64,000 bases of DNA, taken from Skeletonema tropicum. Lineage: Eukaryota > Bacillariophyta > Thalassiosirophyceae > Thalassiosirales > Thalassiosiraceae. The position numbers and the translations under genes were made by a program. Location: NCBI GenBank assembly GCA_037178625.1, contig CM074135.1:2420001-2484000 (forward strand), read 5' to 3'. Positions 11,054-19,794 of the stretch are shown piece by piece. The notes under the pieces were generated by a model that saw nothing but the letters and a program-made list of their open reading frames with translations, was not told the origin of the DNA and did no database searches. The first letter of the stretch is position 1; every line of letters starts with the position of its first letter.

Positions 11054-12136
11054 TCAACACAATCCAGCTTTCTGCAATATTGAAATCTCCTTCTTCAGTG
11101 TTGTATTCAGAAATCCCGGATCATCAGTACCAACAGAAACATCAACTCCCATCTTCAAAAACTCTTTCACATAATCAGTAAGAATCTGCTCACTCATTGC
11201 TCCTCCCAAGGTTATGTTGCAAGTTGGTGAAATCTCAATTCCTATGTTCTGCTCGGCAAGTTCTTAGAGACAAAGATACGCCAGCTCTTTGTTTTCTTGA
11301 ATGGTAGCTTCCTTTTTCACTGCAGCGTTCATATCTTTGATACCATCAAAGTCTGGGTCAATACCTAATACGGCCAATCCAAGACACAATCCATGCCCAA
11401 TACGATCCACATATGGAATCAAATCAAACGTATGCTTCACTCTATTCGAGAACGCTATGCCAGGGCACACCTCACCATGATGATAGCAAATGAATGCTGA
11501 CGGAAAGGTGTTTCTTAAAGTGTCAAGTAAAGGAAGAGTTTGTGCGGTAGGAAGAGGCTGGCCAGCAAAGTCAAATGCCAATTGATAACTTGAGTCTCCA
11601 CCCGCTAATGTATGATCTGCAAGCAGGTCAATAAATGCATTGAAGTATTCCAAATTTCTGTTGACATTAAATGTTTGGCGTGGAAAAGTGATGAACAACC
11701 TTTGCGTTGGCAGCAGGCAAGATTGAAAGTAAATCATTTCTTCCATTGCTCGTTGTGCATATTGAGATGGCAGCTCTTCGTTGTTGATATCGTCGCTTCC
11801 ATTTCCTGGATGGGGTATGCTCACTCTGATATCTGCGTGTGGATGAACAAACTCCCCTCTACATATTTCATGTGCATGTAGATAGAGAAGGTGTCTCTTG
11901 CTAAATGCACGGTATAATGTGAGAAAAACTGGCAAAGAGTCATATTGTCGTGTGTTGTAAGCACTTGCATAGACATCAAACTCGTTCATTTCTTGTTGAG
12001 ATTGTTTACTTAATGCAAATCCACGGTAATCTTCGAAAGCGCGCCGGACCGTAATCGATGGAAGATGACATGATGATTTGGCCGCTACCAAGTCCGAGAT
12101 TTCATCATCCAAAGACAATTTTCCCTCACGTACCCA
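11054..12136 (-). pseudogene. Adenosine-deaminase-like pseudogene (5' truncated, nonsense)
   Basis: About 99.4% identical by eye to the complete gene at 28,005-29,213 but broken in two ways. The first ~42 codons, including the metal-binding HIHLGG, are missing: identity stops at 12,136, inside the codons of VREGK, where XKR-cluster flanking sequence begins. A C-to-A change at 11,266 (plus strand) turns a GAA codon into TAA just after AYLCL, removing the SPTCN and GTDDP motifs. The remaining open part (11,264-12,118) keeps HHGE and RIGHG but cannot make an active enzyme. Confidence 0.9.
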
Positions 12137-12393
12137 TATAGGAGTAATTATTAAGGGGAGACATCTAAAATTTCTGTTATATTATTATTAAGGGGAGACG
12201 TCTGCGTACTTACCTATGATGTTTACTTAGCATGCTGATGTTGCTATGAAAGTGAAATCAAATATCTCGGATCTCGGGCGCGCGGTGTGTGGTGAAAGAG
12301 TAAGACTTTCTGATAGTATCTTGGGCAAGATATCTAAATCGAGTTCCTTCTTACTTGGATAGGAGAACTCCCAAGATTTTTTCTGAATGAAGC
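12136..12393 (+). repeat. 258-bp block shared with 39,743-40,000
   Basis: Upstream region of XKR1, near-identical in copies A and B. It contains a 19-base direct repeat, ttattaaggggagac(a/g)tct, at about 12,149 and 12,184. Its first base is the deletion junction with the truncated ADA gene. A 1-bp overlap (A) is the only microhomology. Confidence 0.8.
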
Positions 12394-12501
12394 ACAAAGC
12401 ACATCTTCTCACAATCAAAAACCAACTCTTACAATACATCGTAGACATAGATCACCATTGAGCAACGGTTGCTAGCCGCAGATACAGCATACAGAGCAGC
12501 A

Positions 12502-13113
12502 ATGGCCGTTGGTTTCCTTCTCTACTCAATCAAGCACGGTTCCCTCAAATGCCAATTCGAGCATTCGAATCCCTTTCTCCGCCCAGAGGAAGGGCCTGAA
12601 TTCGAGGAGCGAAAAAAGTATCGTGAGAAGTTGAAGACTATGTGGATGCATTCCGTGGCCGATGACTTCGATCTCGTAACGGACTGGTGGTTTACATACA
12701 AATGCCTCGGTCTCCATGGCATTGATATCAGCGAAGGCATGTATGCCCTAGCAACGCTCGCCTTACTTGTATTTACAGTGATGGGCACCATCTCGTATCT
12801 GGTAGAACTGTATCAAATTGTCTTCAGGCCAACTGAACCAATCACTTGGTTGCCTCTATTTACTGTCGTCTTTGAAGACGCCCCACAGATTTTGCTATCG
12901 ATGGTGCTTAGTGGCACATTTGAGAAAGAGACAAGCCAATATACCCTAGAACCTCCTGCAGCATTTAATATCGCAACGTCTGTGTATTCGGCACTTATGA
13001 AAGTGACAGATGAGCTGTTTTTGAATTATTGCTACTGCTGCAAATTTGAGGCTGTTGGAGAAGAGGACGAAGACGAAGAATACAAGCCAATCAATTATGG
13101 TAGTGTAGAATAG
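12502..13113 (+). CDS. XK-related-like membrane protein, paralogue 1 (intact copy)
   Basis: A 203-aa protein; the ATG at 12,502 is chosen because all paralogues start M(A/V)(V/L)GFLL. Seen: an N-terminal basic/acidic cytosolic-type segment (FEERKKYREKL), the signature DDFDLVTDWW (54-63), hydrophobic segments at about 80-104, 113-137 and 152-170, the core FEDAPQILLSM (124-134), a Cys-rich YCYCCKF (176-182) and an acidic tail. The TDW motif followed by E/D-x-(A/V)-PQ-(I/L)-LL resembles XK-related (scramblase-type) proteins, but this protein is about half their length. That link is inference. First of four tandem paralogues; the B counterpart (40,131) is truncated. It is the likely donor of a conversion tract in paralogue 4. 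Confidence 0.7.
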   Translation: MAVGFLLYSIKHGSLKCQFEHSNPFLRPEEGPEFEERKKYREKLKTMWMHSVADDFDLVTDWWFTYKCLGLHGIDISEGMYALATLALLVFTVMGTISYLVELYQIVFRPTEPITWLPLFTVVFEDAPQILLSMVLSGTFEKETSQYTLEPPAAFNIATSVYSALMKVTDELFLNYCYCCKFEAVGEEDEDEEYKPINYGSVE

Positions 13114-13271
13114 TGGGTTCAAGTTAACGGATCATATTATTATGAAGGAAGTCGATAGGTATAAAATGTGCTGGGACTACGATAGAAAGAAGTCTCTAGA
13201 GAAAAGTTATTTGTTACTCAACCAATTCTAGATCATGCTCACTTTGCTCCTCACCTCTCCTCACGTTGATA

Positions 13272-13380
13272 ACACAACGCAACTCAACTTGCTTTATGAT
13301 AGGAATCATTTTCGTGTGTACGGAAAAGATATGATCTAAATCGAAGGTTCCACCTCCTGGTTTGAAGATAAGTTGAAGAT
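13272..13380 (+). promoter_or_regulatory. Conserved upstream element of XKR-like paralogue 2
   Basis: About 105 bases beginning acacaacgcaactcaactt and ending aagataagttgaaga are repeated, with a 3-base and a 1-base indel, at 14,976-15,080 upstream of paralogue 3. Each ends 135-170 bp before the ATG. Conservation far above that of the flanks suggests a promoter or 5' UTR element copied with the gene. The exact function is unknown. Confidence 0.5.
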
Positions 13381-13514
13381 ACTTATTTGAATTTTTGTTC
13401 AAAATTCAAAAAATGACACTTTCTTTGCCACACAGCCCAGCCAGGCGGATGGCTGGCTGGTGACAATGCGCTTCAATTTTTACTAAGAAGTACAATACTC
13501 TGTCTCCTACAACA

Positions 13515-14111
13515 ATGGTCGTTGGTTTCCTCCTCTACTCAATCAAAAACCGCTCCCTCAAATTCGAATTCGAGCATGCGAATCCCTTAAAAAAGCCTGA
13601 GGAAGGGCCTGAATTCGAGGAGCGAAAAAAGTATCGCGAGAAGTTGAAGGCTATTTGGATGAACTCCGTAGCCGATGACTTCGATCTCGTAACGGACTGG
13701 TGGTTTACATACAAATGCTTCGTTCTCCATGGCATTGATATCAGCGGAGGTATGTATGCCCAAGCAACGCTTGCGCTGCTTGTATTTACAGTAATGGGCA
13801 CGATATCCTATTTGATAGAACTGTATCAAATTGTCTTCAGGCACACAACACCGTTCTCGTGGCTGCCTCTATTTACAGTCGTATTTGAAGACGCCCCGCA
13901 GGTTATACTTTCAATGGTGCTTAAAGGAACGTTTGAAAAAACAACAAGCATGTACACACTTGAAGCTCCTGCGGCATTTAATATCGCAACGTCAGTGTAC
14001 TCGGCACTTATGAAATTGTCAGATGTATTATTTTTGAATTATTGCTACTGCTGCAAATTTCAGGCTGTTGGAGAAGAAGACGGAGATGAAGAATATCAAA
14101 ATGAAGAATAA
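13515..14111 (+). CDS. XK-related-like membrane protein, paralogue 2
   Basis: 198 aa, about 80% identical by eye to paralogue 1: DDFDLVTDWWFTYKC, hydrophobic segments around ATLALLVFTVMGTISYLIEL and WLPLFTVVFEDAPQVILSMV, YCYCCKFQAVGEED, a shorter acidic tail. Intact and identical at protein level to its B copy at 40,798. Predicted multi-pass membrane protein; no signal peptide other than a weak N-terminal hydrophobic GFLLYSI. Confidence 0.7.
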   Translation: MVVGFLLYSIKNRSLKFEFEHANPLKKPEEGPEFEERKKYREKLKAIWMNSVADDFDLVTDWWFTYKCFVLHGIDISGGMYAQATLALLVFTVMGTISYLIELYQIVFRHTTPFSWLPLFTVVFEDAPQVILSMVLKGTFEKTTSMYTLEAPAAFNIATSVYSALMKLSDVLFLNYCYCCKFQAVGEEDGDEEYQNEE

Positions 14112-15248
14112 CCGAAGAATAATTAATACGATGTTTTATTTTCGTACGACGACGTGGTGCGGGTTCTCGTGATATCGTCTTGTGGGGTGTGTGGTGTATG
14201 TATGGTGTACAACAGAGGCGTGGGATGAACTCTTAATTTGTATGACGAATTGAAATTGCTCCGGCACCATACAAATAAGTCTGTGTAAGTATGTGCTCAT
14301 CTTGTATATAAATGTCGAATGTAAAGAACAAAATGGAGTTATTAGGTACTGTGTGTGCTGTGCTCTGGAAATAAATGTCTCAAGCACATTAATAATAAGT
14401 GAATAGGGATTACGTGTACTTGACACTGTTTTGGACGCGACAGCGATATTCATAGTCAGATGAAGCCTTACATATAAGTCCAAAATGCAACCCTGTTAAG
14501 TAGGTAGCTTCGATTGTCAAAACAAGCAGCTTTACTCATCAATATTTCTTCAGCAAAGGGGAAGGAGGAAAGAATGGACTCCTTTTTCGCTGGATAGACA
14601 CGACAGACACTTCAACATCGAATCAGTAGGGAGGGCTTACAAGACCAAAATCGCATGGAAATCTATGGTACCACTCCAACTCCACCATTGTATGCTTCTT
14701 CTCTTTGATCCGTTCCAACGCACTTGCGCCTGGTGACGAACAAAGTAATTTACTTTACCCCAACACTCGTGTATCGCTGCGCTCTCCACTCGTGCTGTGA
14801 TAATCATTCCTGCGTGAGGACAAAAGTGTTATCAATAAGCGCAAGTGCTAGCGAGCTGCCAGTGTCTCCTACCCACGGCTGTCCCAGGAAAGAATTAGAG
14901 TGTCGTGCAGAGTGAGTGGACGCTTTTTGAGCAGTGTGTGTCCGATTTTTCTTTTTTGTGTCCGGCCCCGTTGCGACACAACGCAACTCAACTTTATGAT
15001 AGGAATCATTTTCGTGTGTACGGAAAAGATATGATCTAAATCGAACGGTTCCACCTCCTGGTTTGAAGATAAGTTGAAGACATTTTGGGTCAAAAAATGA
15101 CCCTTTCTTTGCCACGCGCAGCAGCACGCACACAGCCCAGAGCGCCAGGCAGGCAGGCAATGGCGACATCGACATACAAGGCGCCTCACTCATACTCATA
15201 GGAGTCACAAGTACTGCTTACTCGACTCCAGCATATTATCTCGCAACA
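14112..15248. other. Spacer between XKR-like paralogues 2 and 3
   Basis: 1.1 kb with no supported gene. The first ~470 bases (14,119 to about 14,590) are a conserved 3' block that recurs after paralogue 3 (about 15,857-16,300). It includes tgcgggttctcgtgatatcg and agtctgtgtaagtatgtgct. The last part holds the upstream element at 14,976-15,080 and a perfect hairpin gggtca-aaaaa-tgaccc at about 15,087. Gene plus both flanks therefore duplicated as a ~1.73 kb cassette. Confidence 0.6.
14976..15080 (+). promoter_or_regulatory. Conserved upstream element of XKR-like paralogue 3
   Basis: Second copy of the element described at 13,272-13,380; nearly base-for-base apart from tgc present only upstream of paralogue 2 and one extra c here. 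Followed by the gggtca/tgaccc hairpin, which is not present upstream of paralogue 2. Confidence 0.5.
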
Positions 15249-15860
15249 ATGGTCCTTGGTTTCCTCCTCTACTCAATCAAAACCCGTTCCCTCAAATGCC
15301 GATTCGAGCATTCTAATCCCTTCATAAGACCTAAGGAAGGGCCTGAATTCGAGGAGCGAAAAAAGTATCGCGAGAAGTTGATGGCTATTTGGGTGAACTC
15401 CGTGGCCGATGACTTCGATCTCTTAACGGACTGGTGGTTTACATACAAATGCTTCGTTCTCCATGGCATCGATGTCAGCGGAGGTATGTATGCCCAAGCA
15501 ACGCTCGCGTTGCTTGTATCTTCAGTGATGGCCACGATATCCCATTTGATAAAACTGTATCAAATTGTCTTCAGGCACACAACACCGTTCTCGTGGCTGC
15601 CTCTATTTGCAGTCGCAGTTGAAGACGCCCCACAGATTTTGCTATCAATGGTGCTTAAAGGAACGTTTGAAAAAACAACAAGCATGTACACACTCGAAGC
15701 TCCTGCGGCATTTAATATCGCAACGTCAGTGTACTCGGCACTTATGAAATTGTCGGAAGTATTATTTTTGGATTATTGCTACTGCTGCAAATTTCAGGCT
15801 GTTGGAGAAGAAGACGGAGATGAAGAATATCGAGATGCAGAATATCAGAAGAATAATTAA
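15249..15860 (+). CDS. XK-related-like membrane protein, paralogue 3
   Basis: 203 aa. Same architecture: DDFDLLTDWWFTYKC, ATLALLVSSVMATISHLIKL, LFAVAVEDAPQILLSMV, then DYCYCCKFQAVGEED. The hydrophobic core carries substitutions (VSS, SHLIK, VAVED) not seen in the other paralogues, the most divergent spot among copies 1-3. B copy at 42,535 differs by M/L (AIW context) and D/N before YCYCC; N matches the family, so the A allele is likely derived. Confidence 0.7.
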   Translation: MVLGFLLYSIKTRSLKCRFEHSNPFIRPKEGPEFEERKKYREKLMAIWVNSVADDFDLLTDWWFTYKCFVLHGIDVSGGMYAQATLALLVSSVMATISHLIKLYQIVFRHTTPFSWLPLFAVAVEDAPQILLSMVLKGTFEKTTSMYTLEAPAAFNIATSVYSALMKLSEVLFLDYCYCCKFQAVGEEDGDEEYRDAEYQKNN

Positions 15861-16468
15861 TACGATGTTTTTTTCGTACGAGGACGTGGTGCGGGTTCTC
15901 GTGATATCGTCTTGAGGGGTGTGTGGTGTATGTACTTATGGTGTACAACAGAGGCGTGGGATGAACTTAATTTGTATGACAAATTACTCCGACACCAGAC
16001 AAATGAGTCTGTGTAAGTATGTGCTCATCTTGTATATAAACGTCGAATGTAAAGAACAAAAGGGAATAATACTATTACTAATTACTTTGTGTGCTTTATT
16101 CTGAAAATAAGAAAAAAGCTCAGGCACATTAATAATAAGAAAATAGGGATTAACATGTACTTGGCACTGTTTTGGACGCAACAGCGATCAGATGAAATGC
16201 AAACGACAACAAACGTCAAAACAAGCATCTTTACTTCTTCTCTGAGAGCTAAGTAGGTAAGGAAGGAGGAAAGAAATAAGGACTCCTTTTTTCGACACTT
16301 CACATCGGAATCAGTACATATTGAGGATTGAGGTGCTTTACAAGACCAAAATCGCATCAAAATTTTCTCATGAAAACCTCTCCTCCAATCCAACATCCAA
16401 CATCCAACTCCATCTGCTGCTTATCGTACTTACTTCTGATCTGTTGCAGCCATAAAGCAAGTCTAGCA

Positions 16469-17035
16469 ATGGTCGTCGGCTTCCTTCTCCACTCACTCAC
16501 ACATGGTGCCTTCAAATGTCGCATCGAGCATTGCCATCCATTTCGAAGACCCTCGGATGGATTCGAAAAGCGAAAAAAGTATCGTCAAAAGTTAACATCT
16601 CTTTGGATGAACTCCGTTGCGGATGACTTAGATCTTTTGACGGACTGGTGGTTTGCATATAGAATGTATGTCGCCCATGGCATTGACTTAAATGGTGGTA
16701 TGTACGCCCGGGCGACTCTTGCCTTAGTCATATTCTCAGGAATGGGCACCATCTCGTATCTGGTAGAACTGTATCAAGCAGTCTTCAAATATCCAGAATC
16801 ATTCCAGTGGCTGTCTCTATTTACTATCATACTGGAGGACGTTCCTCAAATATTGCTATCGCTGGTACTCAGTGGAGCTTTTGAGCAAGACCTCAGCACG
16901 CTCGAACCACTTGCAGCATTCAATATATCCACGTCGGTGTACTCAGCACTGATGAAAGTGTCGGGAGAGTTATTTGTGAATCATTGTTACTGTTGCAAAT
17001 TTGAAGCTACTGGGGAAGAGGACGAAGAAGTTTAA
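16469..17035 (+). CDS. XK-related-like membrane protein, paralogue 4
   Basis: 188 aa from ATG 16,469 (an in-frame ATG at 16,328 lies in poorly conserved sequence). Most divergent member: IEHCHPFRRPSDGFEKRKKYR, DDLDLLTDWWFAYRMYVAHG, LFTIILEDVPQILLSLVLSG, HCYCCKFEATGEED. A 36-base stretch at 16,742-16,777 equals paralogue 1 exactly and differs from the B copy of this same gene at nine positions, best explained by gene conversion. The acidic tail is shorter (EEDEEV). Confidence 0.7.
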   Translation: MVVGFLLHSLTHGAFKCRIEHCHPFRRPSDGFEKRKKYRQKLTSLWMNSVADDLDLLTDWWFAYRMYVAHGIDLNGGMYARATLALVIFSGMGTISYLVELYQAVFKYPESFQWLSLFTIILEDVPQILLSLVLSGAFEQDLSTLEPLAAFNISTSVYSALMKVSGELFVNHCYCCKFEATGEEDEEV

Positions 17036-17226
17036 CGATTTGCAAATCATTGAAAGGGCACAAGGAAACAGATCTATAATTAATGTTATTGCTTTGCACA
17101 ATAGTGGATTTATGGCCACATGATTATACCACGAAGCTGAAGGTAAATGATTTCGACATCACAAAACATATTACTCAAGTTACATTCTTATGTGCAAGCG
17201 GGAACATAACAAGCTATAGCTCTGAC

Positions 17227-18220
17227 TCAGTCCATATTGAACACAATCTTGCCCTTGGTGCGTCTTCCTTTGAGCTGTTCAAATCCCTCAGCCACGCTCT
17301 TTTCATCAAAAGATTTACTTTCCAAGTAGGGTTTTACACCAGTTAATTTCAACAGCCTTGCAATCTCAGCCAAGTCAGTCTGATTGTCTTTCTCAGAGGT
17401 GAAGAAAAACTTTTGCTGAGGCTTCATTGTGCCAGTGAGATAGCGTGATATTGTAGCGAGTCCGCCGTTGATTTGGACATACTCTCCAGTCTCATCTTTC
17501 AACAGCTTGACCATGGATGAAACATAGTTTTCTCCATGGCCACTGCCTGTTGCTGTGTCGTAAATGCAGTCGAATTTACCAACACTCTTCTCTTTGAATT
17601 CACTCATTGCTTTTTCATCCGTATAATCAACCAATTCCAAATCTGCGTTCTCCGCTTGATTAATACCACTCTCCCCTTTGACAAATTCAAAGTTCTTTCC
17701 TGAACAAATGCCAACAACTTTCGCTTTCATGGCAACAGCTAGCTGTATACCTGCTAGTCCACATCCTCCACTTGCACCTACCTATGACAAGAACAGATGA
17801 TCCCTCCTTCACATTTCCCAATTTGAATGCTTGGACTCCAGTGAGGTAAACAGTTCCAATAGCCGCAGCTTGCTCAAATGATAGCCACTCCGGCTTTTTG
17901 GAAACTTTATTAACGGAAGCTATTGCGTAATCGGCAAGTGAGCCAGACGATTTTATTTCAGCCCGACCAAATACACTGTCGCCTACGCAAAAATCAGTAT
18001 CAGGGCATACCCGTTCTACGGTTCCTGCCACATCAATCCCAACCACCGTGCCCCCAATAAAGCGCGGTAGTTTGTAGTCCACCGGATTTATTGCGGCTGA
18101 CTTCACCTTGATCAACAGTTCATTCGGCTTGAGTTCAGATGTGTCGGGAAGGGGGTGTGGATAATCTTTGTTGAAGGCGATTGTGGTTCCAAGCAAACCA
18201 GTGCGGATGACGGCTCTCAT
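17227..18220 (-). pseudogene. MDR-family quinone oxidoreductase-like, frameshifted copy
   Basis: Same gene as 44,515-45,504 but with a 4-bp tandem duplication (ccta ccta, 17,777-17,784) in the codons of the NADPH-binding glycine loop GASGGCG. The N-terminal part reads correctly to VLVIG, then shifts to RCKWRMW and ends; the second half (MKAKVVGICSG... KGKIVFNMD) is open in another frame. The cofactor site is lost, so the product should be inactive. All other bases of the gene are almost identical to B. Confidence 0.85.
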
Positions 18221-18627
18221 CTTCTTCTTGATACGAAAAAGGCATATAAATTATATATGATGTCTATTGTGCATGAACTCCAAGAGTGAGCAATCTGCCA
18301 GACTAACAACTAACTACCAAGATAAACTCTGTGCATGCAGCGCTACTGCCTTGCTACTGCCGCCAAGGCCGCAATGATCTTGTGCAATCACGTTTTTTTT
18401 CTTTTTTGAGGAGCGATGTTTAGGACAGCTCGAGTTTCGAGCGGTATTCACAGATAATGAACTTTGTTCATTGAGTTCTCATGCTCCCATCACGAACCCG
18501 AACGCCCCCTCCTGCTTGCAATTGCAAAAAATGAAGTCCCGTCGTCTCCTGACCTCTCCTGACGTTGATTGTGCACGCAAAACATCCTGCTCACTCATTA
18601 TGCTCCTGTTTGGGCAAACCGTAGGCA

Positions 18628-19203
18628 ATGTATCAGCTCTTTAACATCGACTTTTTGCGGCCATCTTTTCATTCTTCGAAGAAGGTGGCCGTTTCACCAG
18701 CTCACTGTAACGAAAAAGATGACCTTTCGAGAACCTATCGCAATCGCGACAGAGAAAGCTTTGGTAAGGATGAAGATGAAGAATCATTTGATTCTACAGA
18801 GCAGTGCGGAGACAGCTGTTTGGCACTAATCCAGAAGCATCAGCAACTTAACGCCATAGAAGTGATAAATTCTGCAAACTCAGTCGCAAAAGAGTTGCGT
18901 CGAACCCAACGAGTCCGTTTCATTGACGAAATGCTTAGCTCGCACATTGTTACTGACACGCACTACCGCCCAGTAACAACAGAGGAAGAGAAGTCTATGC
19001 TCTACTACTGCTCTGAAGACTACGACCGGTTTGCATTAGAGGATTGGTGTTGGAGGGTATCAAATGAAATAAAAATGCTACAGAATTTGGAAGAGCGAGA
19101 TCAAGAGGAGGAACCATTGAAGAAAGAGGAAGACACGAGGCGGATTAGCCGAGTTCGCAGACATCATGATCTTGTTCGTGCAAATGCATTAGTAGTTGTA
19201 TAA
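18628..19203 (+). CDS. Acidic protein of unknown function with a diatom-type VRF...YY...DY motif
   Basis: 191 aa, not recognised as a known family. Acidic and Glu/Lys-rich ends flank a core, about residues 95-150: RVRFIDEMLSSH, then RPVTTEEEKSMLYYCSEDYDRF. A motif of the form VRF-x(n)-S-x-EE-(K/R)-x4-(W/Y)Y-x3-(D/E)(D/F)-x-RF is, from memory, recurrent in diatom hypothetical proteins. No membrane segment or signal peptide. A near-identical copy is at 45,903. It starts at the first Met, 408 bp after the MDR gene's start, in a divergent arrangement. Confidence 0.55.
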   Translation: MYQLFNIDFLRPSFHSSKKVAVSPAHCNEKDDLSRTYRNRDRESFGKDEDEESFDSTEQCGDSCLALIQKHQQLNAIEVINSANSVAKELRRTQRVRFIDEMLSSHIVTDTHYRPVTTEEEKSMLYYCSEDYDRFALEDWCWRVSNEIKMLQNLEERDQEEEPLKKEEDTRRISRVRRHHDLVRANALVVV

Positions 19204-19794
19204 GTAGATATGCTCATCCCTATCTTTCTCATTAAAGTAGAGGATGTAGAAGGAAAAGTTACTATTACTCTCTTCTCTCCTCAATATGTACACTGAAGAA
19301 GTTGTCAACCTCTGCCTCTGCTACCCTCACTCTGCCAAGGTTGCAGCTTCTTCCTGATTCCAATCCCACAAACGCCCCTAACTAATTGCTCTTGCGAATC
19401 TCGAAGGTAAGACTTGCAGTCGAACAACGCAAGCTGGAGAGGCTATATACAACTTACTTATGTAAGATAGAAGCAGGTTGAAGTAAGCAGGTAAGTACCT
19501 AGGTTGAACTCCCTTGCAAACCCGACGGGCCATTATTTGCATCGTTGGAGGATAGATAAGTATGTAGGAATTAGTCATCTCCCTGGCTAAGCAAAAAAGA
19601 TGTGAAGTTGAGATGAAGATCATTCACGCACGCACGCTTGTCCTTGTCCACACTCCTACTTACATACCTATTCGTTCACCAATTCGTTCACCAACCTGCT
19701 GCTGCTGCAACTGCATGCTGCTGCCTTGTGCATTGCCCTACGAAGCGCCAAGCTCTACTCACTACTAACCCCTATCACTACCAATACAGATCCA
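19204..19794. other. Intergenic region
   Basis: No gene supported. Sequence is rich in short pyrimidine runs and CTGCTGCTG-type repeats near 19,698-19,722. It probably contains the methyltransferase promoter. Confidence 0.35.
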
